From Duganella aquatilis (GTDB taxonomy: Bacteria > Pseudomonadota > Gammaproteobacteria > Burkholderiales > Burkholderiaceae_D): a DNA stretch of 64,000 bases. Made by a program: the position numbers and the translations under genes. Positions 53,984 through 62,802 of this stretch are shown piece after piece; positions within the stretch are counted from its first letter, which is position 1; the number at the start of each line of letters is the position of its first letter. Where the stretch lies: positions 1 to 64,000 of the forward strand of contig NZ_WKJL01000026.1 in assembly GCF_009674565.1 (NCBI RefSeq), given 5' to 3'. The notes under the pieces were generated by a model, which saw only the letters and a program-made list of their open reading frames with translations, searched no databases and was not told the origin of the DNA.

Positions 53984-54676
53984 TTAACGCGATTGACGTT
54001 GCAGAATGTTGGAGAACTCTTCGACAAAGCTCTCAAAACGGATCGCCAGGCGGTCCACATCGTACGAGAAACGGTTGTAGGCGACAAACGCCGGAATCGC
54101 TGCGAACAGGCCGATGGCGGTGGCGATCAGCGCTTCGGCAATGCCGGGCGCGACGGCGGCCAGGGTGGCCTGCTGCACGTTGGCCAGGCCGCGGAAGGCG
54201 TTCATGATGCCCCACACGGTGCCCAGCAGGCCGATGTACGGCGACACGGAGCCGACCGACGCCAGGAAGGCCAGGTGCGCTTCCAGCGCATCCATCTCGC
54301 GCTGGAAGGCGGCGCGCATGGCGCGGCGGGCGCTGTCGAGGATGGCGCCGGTGTCCATGGTTTCGCGGCTAGCGGTGTAGGCGGCCTTGGACTTGATGAA
54401 CTCGCCCATGCCGGCTTCAAAGATGCGCGCCAGCGGGCCGCTGTTGGCGCGGTCCTTGCCGGCGTTCTGGTACAGCGCGTGCAGGTTGCCGCCGGCCCAG
54501 AAGGTTTTTTCAAATTCCACCGTCAGCCGGCGTGCCGATTTGATCGCGAACAGCTTGCTGAAGATATAAGTCCAGCTGGTCAGCGAGATGATGAACAGCA
54601 ACGCCATGATCAATTGCACGATCACGTGCGCATGGAGGATGAGGGACAGGAAAGAAAGGTCTTGAGTGACGTTCAT
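53984..54676 (-). CDS. tolQ: Proton channel protein TolQ (MotA/ExbB family)
   Basis: The 230-residue protein has three spans: an N-terminal one (VIVQLIMALLFIISLTSW), then two around YIGLLGTVWGIMNAFRGL and AEALIATAIGLFAAIPAFVA, with the conserved Gly/Thr channel residues. It forms the pentameric channel of the Tol motor. It starts 6 bp after ybgC. Confidence 0.96.
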   Translation of the reverse strand: MNVTQDLSFLSLILHAHVIVQLIMALLFIISLTSWTYIFSKLFAIKSARRLTVEFEKTFWAGGNLHALYQNAGKDRANSGPLARIFEAGMGEFIKSKAAYTASRETMDTGAILDSARRAMRAAFQREMDALEAHLAFLASVGSVSPYIGLLGTVWGIMNAFRGLANVQQATLAAVAPGIAEALIATAIGLFAAIPAFVAYNRFSYDVDRLAIRFESFVEEFSNILQRQSR

Positions 54677-54682
54677 TGTTTA

Positions 54683-55105
54683 TCAGTCGGTTTGGGTGGT
54701 GACACTGGTGTTACGCATTTTGTCGGCGACGATGGCCGGCACGGCGCGCGGACGCAGGGCAGAATCGACGCAGCCTACCTTCACGCGCGCCGTGTTCAGC
54801 AGTTGGTCGCCGCACCACGCTTCCTGGAAGAAAACGAGGGAGGCGCGGCCAAATTTTTCAATGCGAACTGTTAATCTTAGTTCATCATCCAGCTTCGCAG
54901 GCGCATGATACTCCGCGTTGACGCTTTTGACGACGAACAAGGTATCGTGCTGTTCGAGAAGTGTGTGCTGGTTCACATCAAGCGCGCGCAGCCACTCGGT
55001 ACGGGCCCGCTCGAAGAATTTGAGGTAGTTTGCGTAATAGACGATACCGCCGGCGTCGGTGTCCTCGTAATAGACCCGGACGTTCCAGATGAAATCTGCT
55101 GACAT
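54683..55105 (-). CDS. ybgC: Tol-Pal system-associated acyl-CoA thioesterase YbgC
   Basis: The 140-residue hot-dog thioesterase has the 4HBT signature YYEDTDAGGIVYYANYLKFFERAR with the active Asp. It hydrolyses short acyl-CoA or acyl-ACP and is almost always the first gene of the tol cluster. ATG 55105 (MSADFIWNVRV) is preferred over an in-frame start at 55138. A possible -10, TAGAAT, lies at 55142-55137. Confidence 0.94.
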   Translation of the reverse strand: MSADFIWNVRVYYEDTDAGGIVYYANYLKFFERARTEWLRALDVNQHTLLEQHDTLFVVKSVNAEYHAPAKLDDELRLTVRIEKFGRASLVFFQEAWCGDQLLNTARVKVGCVDSALRPRAVPAIVADKMRNTSVTTQTD

Positions 55106-55285
55106 GCTGTTTTGACTACTTATAAGAGTGAGCAACATTCTACGCGAAATTGGCGTTTTGGTTGAATTTTATCAACTACTTACAACCTGCCAAGTATTGT
55201 AACAACCCTTTACCAATTATTTCAGGAATGAACTGGGTTATAAGCCTTTCTTAAGCCAAGGACGGGATAGGTAAAGCTCGCTTTT

Positions 55286-55335
55286 ACCCCGCACGACGGT
55301 CCGTCGCGGGGTCTGACCCCTTGGGGGCAGACCCC
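55286..55335. repeat. Double GC hairpin with GGGGTC-T-GACCCC motif
   Basis: A first stem pairs ACCCCG with CGGGGT (ends 55286 and 55312) around CGACGG-T-CCGTCG. A second, overlapping hairpin spans 55308-55335, GGGGTCTG pairing with CAGACCCC and an inner CCCC-TT-GGGG. It contains the CTGACCCC end shared with the palindromes near 13.5 and 36.3 kb. It lies in the intergenic region between the ydfG stop and the ybgC start. Confidence 0.75.
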
Positions 55336-55351
55336 TCTATCGCGGTGGGGG

Positions 55352-56095
55352 TTAAGTGCGTTTGATATTCAAGGGGCCGTAACCCTGGCACGTGGGCATC
55401 ATGTCAATCCGGTTGATGTTGACATGCGGAGGGAGGGTGGCAATCCAGTACGCCGTGTTGGCAATATCTTCCGCCGTCAGCGGCTGCGTGCCCTCGTACA
55501 CCTTGGCCGCCGCCGCGTCATCCTTCAGGCGCACGTTGGAGAACTCGGTGCCGCCGCACAGGCCCGGCGCCAGGTTGGTGGCGCGCACGCCGGTGCCCAC
55601 CAGGTCGGCGCGCAGGTTCTGCGTGAACTGGTCGACAAACGCCTTGGTCGCGCCGTACACATTGCCGCCAGGGTAGGGCGTCGAGCCGGCGATCGAGCCC
55701 AGGTTGATGATGGTGCCGCTGTTGCGCTCCACCATGCCAGGCAGGATGGCGCGGGTCATGGCCACCAGGCCGCTGACGTTGGTGGCGATCATGGTGTCCC
55801 AGTCTTCCAGCGACGAGGTGTGCGCTGGCGTGACGCCCAGCGCCAGGCCGGCATTGTTGACCAGCACGTCGATGGCGCGCCATTCCGGCGGCAGGCCGTC
55901 CAGCGCGGCCTTGATCGAGGCTTTGTCGGTGACGTCCAGCACCACCGGGCGCACGGCGTCGCCCAGTTCGGCCGTCAGCGCCTGCAGGCGGTCTTCGCGG
56001 CGGCCGCTGATCAGTACCTTGTGGCCGTTGCCGGCGAATACGCGCGCCATCGCGGCGCCGAAGCCGGCGGTGGCGCCGGTGATGAAGACGATCAT
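55352..56095 (-). CDS. ydfG: NADP-dependent 3-hydroxy acid / serine dehydrogenase (YdfG-like SDR)
   Basis: The 247-residue SDR has the cofactor loop GATAGFGAA, NNAGLALG, the catalytic Ser in LGSIAGSTPYPGGNVY and Tyr-Lys in YGATKAFVDQF. LAPGLCGGTEFSNVRLK and YWIATLPPHVNINRIDMMP are characteristic of the YdfG subfamily, which oxidises L-serine, L-allo-threonine and 3-hydroxy acids. It is a single gene facing away from glyA. Confidence 0.92.
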   Translation of the reverse strand: MIVFITGATAGFGAAMARVFAGNGHKVLISGRREDRLQALTAELGDAVRPVVLDVTDKASIKAALDGLPPEWRAIDVLVNNAGLALGVTPAHTSSLEDWDTMIATNVSGLVAMTRAILPGMVERNSGTIINLGSIAGSTPYPGGNVYGATKAFVDQFTQNLRADLVGTGVRATNLAPGLCGGTEFSNVRLKDDAAAAKVYEGTQPLTAEDIANTAYWIATLPPHVNINRIDMMPTCQGYGPLNIKRT

Positions 56096-56185
56096 GATCA
56101 GTCCTTAAGGTGAGTGGAGAGGTGGACAAAATTGTAGCCGCAAATGAGTAATATAGTTGTCTTGCCTTTAATGCAACCTATGTTC

Positions 56186-56214
56186 TTGCTCAAATCTGGC
56201 GCATAACTTACAAT
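56186..56214 (+). promoter_or_regulatory. Promoter of glyA
   Basis: TTGCTC (56186-56191) and TACAAT (56209-56214) are 17 bp apart. The predicted start near 56221 lies directly before the riboswitch. Confidence 0.65.
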
Positions 56215-56227
56215 TTGGGTTCCATTA

Positions 56228-56358
56228 CGTCTCACGTAACTGGCGAAAAGCTGGTGTGATCTTCAAAACTGCCTCAATATGGTGCGTTTTGGTCAGTCGG
56301 CGAAAGGTGGGCATCCACCGGGAAACGTGAGATTTCAACAGCCGTTCGCCTGGGCAGC
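56228..56358 (+). promoter_or_regulatory. ZTP (pfl) riboswitch controlling glyA
   Basis: The conserved parts of the pfl motif are present in order. P1 pairs TCTCACGT (56230-56237) with ACGTGAGA (56325-56332). ACGTAACTGGCG follows the 5' strand, GGTGGGCATCCACCGGGAAACG forms the hairpin before the 3' strand in two adjoining pieces, and CCGTTCGCCTGGGCA (56342-56356) is the pseudoknot segment. About 65 bases of variable insert lie in between. ZTP signals low 10-formyl-THF, fitting control of one-carbon enzyme GlyA. A GGCAGCC / GGCTGCC hairpin just downstream may be the expression platform. The 56096-56456 gap holds no gene. Confidence 0.85.
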
Positions 56359-56456
56359 CCTCGATGGAAAGCACGAAGAGGCTGCCGGTCCGCTATGGCT
56401 TCTCTCTTTCGATCCAACTGCCAGAAACAAGTTACTCATTCGATTGGAGTTTTTTC

Positions 56457-57704
56457 ATGTTCGCAAAAGATCACACCCTCGCCAGCGTTGACCCGGAACT
56501 GTTCGGCGCCATTCAAAACGAAAACACCCGCCAGCACGATCACATTGAACTGATCGCGTCGGAGAACTACACCTCGCCAGCCGTAATGGAAGCGCAAGGC
56601 TCGCAACTGACCAACAAGTACGCCGAAGGCTATCCAGGCAAGCGCTACTACGGCGGCTGCGAATACGTCGACGTCGTCGAGCAACTGGCGATCGACCGCG
56701 TGAAGAAACTGTTCGGCGCGGAAGCCGCCAACGTGCAGCCTAACTCGGGCTCGCAGGCCAACCAGGGCGTGTTCTTCGCCGTGCTGAAACCAGGCGACAC
56801 CATCATGGGCATGTCGCTGGCCGAAGGCGGCCACCTGACCCACGGCATGCCGCTGAACATGTCCGGCAAATGGTTCAACGTCGTCTCCTACGGCCTGACC
56901 GCTGCGGAAGACATCGACTACGACGCCATGGAAGCGCTGGCCAAGGAACACAAGCCTAAGCTGATCATCGCGGGCGCCTCGGCGTTCTCGAAAAAGATCG
57001 ACTTCGAGCGCTTCGCTGCCGTCGCCAAGTCGGTTGGCGCCTACTTCATGGTCGACATGGCGCACTACGCCGGCCTGATCGCCGCCGGCCTGTATCCAAA
57101 TCCAGTGCCGCACGCCGACTTCGTTACCTCGACCACGCACAAATCGCTGCGCGGTCCACGCGGCGGCATCATCCTGATGAAGGCCGAGCACGAGAAAGCC
57201 ATCAACTCGGCGATCTTCCCTGGCATCCAGGGCGGCCCGCTGATGCACGTGATCGCTGGTAAGGCGGTGGCGTTCCAGGAAGCGCTGCAGCCGGAATTCA
57301 AGGAATACCAGCAGCAAGTGGTGAAGAACGCCGACGTGCTGGCCAAGACCCTGATCAAGCGCGGCCTGCGCATCGTGTCGGGCGGCACCGAGTCGCACGT
57401 GATGCTGGTGGACCTGCGTCCGAAGAACCTGACCGGCAAGGAAGCGGAAGCGATCCTGGGTTCGGCCCACATCACCACCAACAAGAACGGCATTCCTAAC
57501 GATCCGCAGAAGCCATTCGTGACTTCGGGCATTCGTCTGGGTTCGCCAGCGATGACCACCCGCGGCTTCAAGGAAGCGGAAGCGGAACAAGTCGGCAACC
57601 TGATCGCGGACGTGCTGGATAATCCACACGACGCGGCCACCATCGAGCGCGTCAAAGCGGCGGTGAAGGTTCTGGCTGACAAGTTCCCGGTCTACGCCAA
57701 GTAA
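56457..57704 (+). CDS. glyA: Serine hydroxymethyltransferase
   Basis: The 415-residue PLP enzyme interconverts serine and glycine with tetrahydrofolate. The PLP Lys lies in TSTTHKSLRGPRGG. Other family segments are ELIASENYTSPAVMEAQGS, YAEGYPGKRYYGG and PNSGSQANQGV. ATG 56457 has GGAG 7 bases upstream; the frame extending to 56364 runs into the riboswitch and is rejected. Controlled by the ZTP riboswitch. nrdR follows after a hairpin. Confidence 0.97.
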   Translation: MFAKDHTLASVDPELFGAIQNENTRQHDHIELIASENYTSPAVMEAQGSQLTNKYAEGYPGKRYYGGCEYVDVVEQLAIDRVKKLFGAEAANVQPNSGSQANQGVFFAVLKPGDTIMGMSLAEGGHLTHGMPLNMSGKWFNVVSYGLTAAEDIDYDAMEALAKEHKPKLIIAGASAFSKKIDFERFAAVAKSVGAYFMVDMAHYAGLIAAGLYPNPVPHADFVTSTTHKSLRGPRGGIILMKAEHEKAINSAIFPGIQGGPLMHVIAGKAVAFQEALQPEFKEYQQQVVKNADVLAKTLIKRGLRIVSGGTESHVMLVDLRPKNLTGKEAEAILGSAHITTNKNGIPNDPQKPFVTSGIRLGSPAMTTRGFKEAEAEQVGNLIADVLDNPHDAATIERVKAAVKVLADKFPVYAK

Positions 57705-57714
57705 TTGCAGTACC

Positions 57715-57740
57715 GTGACGCCGGCCTGTGCCGGCGTCAC
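57715..57740. terminator. Hairpin between glyA and nrdR
   Basis: GTGACGCCGGC (57715-57725) and GCCGGCGTCAC (57730-57740) form a perfect 11-bp stem with a CTGT loop. There is no T run, so it may only partly terminate, leaving nrdR read-through from glyA. Confidence 0.6.
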
Positions 57741-57757
57741 TTGACCAAAGCGCTTAT

Positions 57758-58219
57758 ATGAAATGTCCGTTCTGCCAGCATGAAGACACCCAGGTTCTCG
57801 ATACGCGTGTATCGGAGGAGGGGGATGCCATTCGCCGGCGTCGGCGCTGCGGCAAATGTGATAAACGATTTACCACGTATGAGCGCATCGAGCTGGTGAT
57901 GCCGTATGTGGTCAAGAAGAACGGCAGCCGTACCGAGTACACGGCGGCCAAGCTACGCGGCAGCCTGGAACTGGCCTTGCGCAAGCGTCCGGTGGCGGCG
58001 CCCGCGGTGGATGCGGCCATCGCGTCGATCGAGGAAAAATTGCTGACCAGCGGTCAGCGCGAAGTGGACACCGGCTACATCGGCGAACTGGTGATGCAGG
58101 AATTGCAGCTTCTCGATAACGTGGCGTACATCCGCTTTGCTTCCGTCTATAAAAATTTCGAGGATCTGGCCGAGTTCCAGAACGCCATCGCCGAAGTCGG
58201 CAAGCCGGCGCGCAAGTGA
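57758..58219 (+). CDS. nrdR: Transcriptional repressor NrdR
   Basis: The 153-residue protein has the N-terminal zinc ribbon (C3, C6, C31, C34 in MKCPFCQHED and RRCGKCDKRFTTYER) and an ATP-cone domain (VVKKNGSRTEY, SLELALRKRPV). It represses ribonucleotide reductase genes when dATP is high. The start at ATG 57758 gives the standard MKCPFC. No NrdR target genes are in the window. Confidence 0.97.
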   Translation: MKCPFCQHEDTQVLDTRVSEEGDAIRRRRRCGKCDKRFTTYERIELVMPYVVKKNGSRTEYTAAKLRGSLELALRKRPVAAPAVDAAIASIEEKLLTSGQREVDTGYIGELVMQELQLLDNVAYIRFASVYKNFEDLAEFQNAIAEVGKPARK

Positions 58220-58313
58220 TGCCACTGCTGACACACCTTTGATACACCTCATATTCTCATCAATAAGCACTGCTAACTTCTGACGTAGTCTTTACGACTT
58301 GTGGAGGTGTGTT

Positions 58314-58850
58314 GTGCGCGCCCGTGGCTTTACGCTGCTGGAAATCCTGATCGCCGTGCTGGTGCTCGCGCTGGGCATCGTCGGCGGCGTGGCCTTGCAA
58401 TTGGCGTCGTTGCGGGCACGGCACCAGGCGGCGCTGGTGTCGCAGGCGACGCAGATGGCGAGTGCGCTGGCCGAGCGCATGCGCATCAATCCTTCGCAGG
58501 CCGATACCTATCTCACCCTCAATTACGACGCTTATGCCGAGCCTTCGCCTGTGGCGCCGGCGGTGCTGTGCCATGTCGGCGCTTGCGCGGCGGCGCAGCT
58601 GGCGCTGTCCGATTTGTACGAGGCCAAACAGCAGGTGCGGCTGCAGCTGCCGGCAGGGCGCGTGGTCATCTGCCGCGATGTAGGCTTGTGGAGCGGCGGC
58701 AAGCTGCGTTGGTCTTGCGATGGCGGCTCGGCCGCGCCGGTGGTCGTCAAGGTGGGCTGGCGTGGCAAGAATCCGGACGGCACGCCGTTGAAGGATGTTG
58801 ACGGCGATTACGTGCCCGGCGTGGCGCTGGCGGTGGGAGCATCGCCATGA
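58314..58850 (+). CDS. pilV: Type IV pilus minor pilin PilV
   Basis: The 178-residue prepilin starts with GTG at 58314 behind TGGAGG and reads VRARGFTLLEILIAVLVLAL: a short positive leader, Gly cleavage site and the class III N-methylated helix with Glu5. Region before the TLLE and the phrase LGIVGGVALQLASL are typical of PilV. It is the first gene of a translationally coupled minor-pilin operon (pilV-pilW overlap ATGA). Confidence 0.9.
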   Translation: MRARGFTLLEILIAVLVLALGIVGGVALQLASLRARHQAALVSQATQMASALAERMRINPSQADTYLTLNYDAYAEPSPVAPAVLCHVGACAAAQLALSDLYEAKQQVRLQLPAGRVVICRDVGLWSGGKLRWSCDGGSAAPVVVKVGWRGKNPDGTPLKDVDGDYVPGVALAVGASP

Positions 58851-59752
58851 AGCGCAGCGCTGACGGCTGGGGCATGATCGAATTCCTGGTGGCGATTGCG
58901 CTCGGCTTGCTGGTGACCCTGCTGGCCAGCGGGCTGCTGGCGGCGTCCGGCAGCAACTACCGCAACCACAGCGACAATATGTGGCTCACCGACGGCGGGC
59001 GTTATGCCTTGCAGGTGATGGCGCAGTCGATACGCCAGAGCGCTTACGTCAACTGGGATCAGGATGTGGCGCCGCCGGAGCTGGACGCGAATGCGCCGGC
59101 ATCGGTTGCCGGACTGGATGCGGCCACCATTACGCGCAGCAGCGAAGGCATCAGCGAGCCGCTGCCAGCGGTGGCGAACGGCAGCGATGTGCTGGCGCTG
59201 CGCTTCACCGGTTCAGGCGCTGGCGCGACCGGCGACGGTTCCAGCGTCAACTGCGCCGGCTTTGGCGTGGCTGGCGAAACGCGCGGCTGGAATATTTTCT
59301 ATGTCGGCGCGGATGCCGGCGACGAGCCGGAACTGCGCTGCAAGTATCGCAGCGCATCCGGCTGGGGCGGGGATGCGGTGGTTCGTGGCGTCGATTCGTT
59401 CCAGGTGCTGTATGGCGTCGATACGGATACGCCGCTGGATGGCGTGCCGAATGTCTATCTGAACGCGACGGCCTTGAAGGCGCTCGATGATCCCGCCGCG
59501 TCGGACTTCAATCAAAAAACTTACTGGAAGCGCGTGTGCAGCATCCGGCTGGCTTTGCTGCTGCATGGCGATGGCAACTCGCGCGCGGATACGGTCAACA
59601 CTCGCTTCGATCTGTTTGATGCGGCGTATTCCGATGCACATCCGGAGGATGTCGGCGTGCGCGTGGTGGAAGATCGTTTGCCGCCATTGCAACGCCTGCG
59701 CGCGCGGCGGCTGTTGAGCATGACCGTGGCTTTGCGTAACCGGGATGGATGA
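58847..59752 (+). CDS. pilW: Type IV pilus minor pilin PilW
   Basis: The 301-residue prepilin has leader and hydrophobic helix SADGWGMIEFLVAIALGLLV, with Glu in position 5 after the Gly, and a large C-terminal domain with several Cys typical of PilW. Length fits the family. It overlaps pilV by 4 bases and is 3 bp before pilX. Confidence 0.9.
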   Translation: MKRSADGWGMIEFLVAIALGLLVTLLASGLLAASGSNYRNHSDNMWLTDGGRYALQVMAQSIRQSAYVNWDQDVAPPELDANAPASVAGLDAATITRSSEGISEPLPAVANGSDVLALRFTGSGAGATGDGSSVNCAGFGVAGETRGWNIFYVGADAGDEPELRCKYRSASGWGGDAVVRGVDSFQVLYGVDTDTPLDGVPNVYLNATALKALDDPAASDFNQKTYWKRVCSIRLALLLHGDGNSRADTVNTRFDLFDAAYSDAHPEDVGVRVVEDRLPPLQRLRARRLLSMTVALRNRDG

Positions 59753-59755
59753 ATC

Positions 59756-60340
59756 ATGCGGCGGCAGCGAGGGATTGCGTTGTTGGTCAGCCTGATGTTG
59801 CTGATTATGGTGATGCTGCTGAGCGTATCGGCAGCGCTGTTGTGCCTGCAAGGCGAGAAGGCTGCGCGTGGCGAGCGTGATCGGGATGTGGCGTTTCTGA
59901 CGGCGGAGGATGCCTTGAAGGATGCGGAGCGGGACATTCAGAACAGCAGCGATCCTTCGCGGCGCGCGGCGTTTGATGGTGGCGATGCTTTTGGCAAGGC
60001 ATGCGGCGCCGGCGGCGTGGGCTTGCGCGCGCGAGCGTTGGCGGGCGAGGCGGCGGTATGGCAGGTGGTGGATTTGTCGGGCAAGGAGGATGGTGGCGCG
60101 TGCACGGTAACGCACGGTGCTTATACCGCAGCCGCCATGCCGACCGGAGAGGGATTCCTGCCGTTCAAGAAGCCGCGTTATTTGATCGAGCGGATGGCGT
60201 GTCACCAGCCAGGCGACGACGCGTCGGCCAGTGCGCCGCCGCAGTACTGTTACCGCGTAACCGCCATTGGCTTCGGCGCGAATCCGGAGATGGAGGTGGT
60301 TTTGCAAAGCGTCTTCAGCAAGCCGGAGGAGAAGCCATGA
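59756..60340 (+). CDS. pilX: Type IV pilus assembly protein PilX
   Basis: The 194-residue protein begins MRRQRGIALLVSLMLLIMVM, a prepilin-like leader and helix in which PilX proteins typically replace Glu5. Polar residues RDRDVAFLTAEDALKDAERD follow, a PilX signature. It overlaps pilY1 by 4 bases (ATGA). Confidence 0.88.
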   Translation: MRRQRGIALLVSLMLLIMVMLLSVSAALLCLQGEKAARGERDRDVAFLTAEDALKDAERDIQNSSDPSRRAAFDGGDAFGKACGAGGVGLRARALAGEAAVWQVVDLSGKEDGGACTVTHGAYTAAAMPTGEGFLPFKKPRYLIERMACHQPGDDASASAPPQYCYRVTAIGFGANPEMEVVLQSVFSKPEEKP

Positions 60341-62359
60341 GCGTGTTTTGGATATTGTTGTTGCTGGCGGTGGGCGCGCAGGCCGCGCCGCCGGTGCTGG
60401 ATATCGATAGCTTGCCGGTGACTGCGGCGTGCAGGCCGGGCAAGGCGCTGGCAGGACAGACGGATGGGCCGATGTTGTTGCGGCCCACATCGTCGGCTGT
60501 CGCGCCGCCTGCTGTACCGCCGGCCGTGCCCACGGCCACCGCCGGCGATCTGTACCAGTCCACGTCGGACATCGGCGATTGGAGCGGGCATTTCTCGCGC
60601 TATGTGCTGGCGGCAGGTGCGGCGGGCGCAGGCACGGTCTCCACTTTGGCATGGGACGCGGGAGCAATCCTCACTGGCAGCGCCGCGCGCGCGCCAGCTC
60701 CGCTTCCAGAGCAACGCAACATCTACACCGCCATCATTCAGCCGACTGGCGCTGGCGATGTCGCCATTCGCGTGGTCCGCCCTGTCCGCCGCGCAGCAAG
60801 CGCTGCTCAACCTTGACGACGGCGCCGGCGAACAGCGGCTGGCCTACCTGCGCGGCGACCGCTCGCTGGAAGGCAAGCAATTCCGAGTCCGCAGCAGCGT
60901 GCTGGGCGACGCGGTGCACAGCACGCCAGTCTATGTCGGTGCAGTCGATCACCGCGAAGCTGTCTACCTCGGCGCCAACGACGGCATGCTGCATGCGTTC
61001 GACGCCATCAGCGGCGTCGAACTGTTCGCCTACGTGCCGGATGCCTTGATCGCGACACTGCATCACCTCACCAATCCAGCCTACGTGCACCGTGCTTATG
61101 TCGATGGACCGGCCAGCGTCGGTGAAGCGCGCATCGGTGTCGACAAAAAGACCGTACTGCTGTCCGCCATGGGCGGCGGCGCGCGGGGCCTGTTTGCGCT
61201 CGATGTGACCGATCCGCTGCACTTTGCGGACGGCCTTGGCGTGTTATGGGAATTCACCGAGCGCGACGATCCTTTCATGGGCAATGTCATCACCATGCCG
61301 CAGGTCGCGCAAGTACGTGTGTCGGCTGGCGTGGTGCGGAGCTTTGCCGTCGTCGCCAGCGGCATCAATAGCGATGGCGAGGGCAAAGGCGCGCTGTTTC
61401 TGCTGGCCCTCGACAAGCCGCGCGGCGAAGGCTGGAAAATCAACGGCAACTACTACCGCATCACGACGCCGGTTGCGGAGGCCACCCTCGCCAACGCGCT
61501 GAGCGCACCAGTGCTGCTGAATGAGCGCGACGGCGCTTTGCAATACGCGTATGCCGGCGATCTGCAAAGCAATCTCTGGCGCTTCGATTTCAGCGGCAAC
61601 GCGCCGTGGAGCAAGGCAGTTGGCAGTCCCTTGTTTGTCGCCAAGGATGCCAAGGGTCATCGCCAGCCGATCACGGAACAGCCATTGCTGGCCTACGCGA
61701 AAGTGCGCGGCTACGTGGTGCTGTTCGGCACGGGGCGGTTGATTGAGAAGGCGGATCGCAGCACCTCGCCGGTCACACAGTCCTACTATGGCGTCATCGA
61801 CAGCCTGCAAACGCCGCAAGAGGTCATCACCGGCAGGAGTCAGCTAACGCCGCGTTTCCTTGATGGCAGCGGTGCGCTCCTCGGCATCACCGGCGTTCCG
61901 ATGGCGTCGGAAAGCAAAGGCTGGTACGTTGATTTCGTGCAGGGCACAGAGCGCAGCATCAATGCCGGTGTGCTGTCCGATGGCGCCGTGCTGTTCAACA
62001 CCGTGCTGCCGGGCACGGACGTGTGCAGCGCGACGCGCAGTCGCAGCTATGCGCTCAATGCGCTGACCGGGCTGCCGGACAGCGACAGGTTCACCGCCAT
62101 CCTGCCTACCAAGGATGCGATCGTTGGGCTGATGCTGCCGGACTACATGCCAATGCCCTTGCTGCTGCCGCAATCGGCAACGCCAGGCCCGCGTGACCCG
62201 ACGGGGCGCATCGTGCAGAGCAAAGACGCCGCGCTGCTGCAGGTTGGCGAAGCAGGGAAGATATCGACCATCGGCAGCATGAAGGCGGCGCGCCGCGCCG
62301 GCCGCCTGAGCTGGCGCGAGATCGCCAACTGGCGCGAACTGCACGAGGCCGCAAAATGA
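60337..62359 (+). pseudogene. pilY1: pilY1-like tip adhesin with a +1 frameshift
   Basis: The 5' part reads from ATG 60337 (MSVFWILLLLAVGAQAAPPV, a signal peptide) to an early stop at 60816. The PilY1 beta-propeller continues in the next frame from about 60765 to 62359. Skipping one base near 60763 joins GAGDVA to FAWSALSAAQQALL, the expected PilY1 sequence. Later parts are intact (VYLGANDGMLHAFDAISGVE, GGGARGLFALDVTDP). The joined product would be about 674 residues, without the N-terminal VWA domain of larger PilY1 proteins. It may be a real mutation or a sequencing error. Confidence 0.82.
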
Positions 62360-62802
62360 AGCGCGCCGGCTTCAGCTTGATCGAGTTGCTGGTGGCGCTG
62401 GTGATCCTCGCCGTGGTGGCTTCGCAGGCCATGCCGGCTTATCAGAGCCACATGACCCGCACCCGGCGCGGCGAAGCGCAATCGGCCCTGCTGAAACTGA
62501 TGATGCAGCAGGAGCGGTTTTACACGCAGAACAACACCTACATCGCCTTCTCGTCCGCCAGCGCCGAGCCGGAAGCCAGACACTTCCAATGGTGGAGCGG
62601 CGCCAGTCCGCAGCGCAGCGCGTATGAAATCGAAGGCAAGGCCTGCGACGGCGAAGAGATAAAGCAATGCGTGCAAATCATCGCCAAGCCAGGCACCGAA
62701 CTGGTCGATCCGCACTTCCACGACGAAGACTGCGGCCGCCTGACGCTGACCAGCACCGGCCTGCGCCTCGCCAGCGGTCCGGCTACAGGGTGCTGGCCAT
62801 GA
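62356..62802 (+). CDS. pilE: Type IV pilin-like protein PilE
   Basis: The 148-residue prepilin has leader and helix MKRAGFSLIELLVALVILAV with the Gly-Phe cleavage site and Glu5, then QQERFYTQNNTYIAF, common in PilE minor pilins. Cys pair near the C-terminus (DEDCGRL, TGCWP) forms the D-region. It overlaps pilY1 and fimT by 4 bases each. Confidence 0.9.
   Translation: MKRAGFSLIELLVALVILAVVASQAMPAYQSHMTRTRRGEAQSALLKLMMQQERFYTQNNTYIAFSSASAEPEARHFQWWSGASPQRSAYEIEGKACDGEEIKQCVQIIAKPGTELVDPHFHDEDCGRLTLTSTGLRLASGPATGCWP

Noticed and set aside
56364..56456. 31-residue N-terminal extension of GlyA
   Set aside because: It runs into the region just downstream of the riboswitch. MFAKDHTLASVD is the normal start and has a ribosome-binding site.
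57715..57740. Full terminator separating glyA from nrdR
   Set aside because: The stem is perfect but no T run follows, so complete termination is not supported. It is listed as a hairpin with lower confidence.
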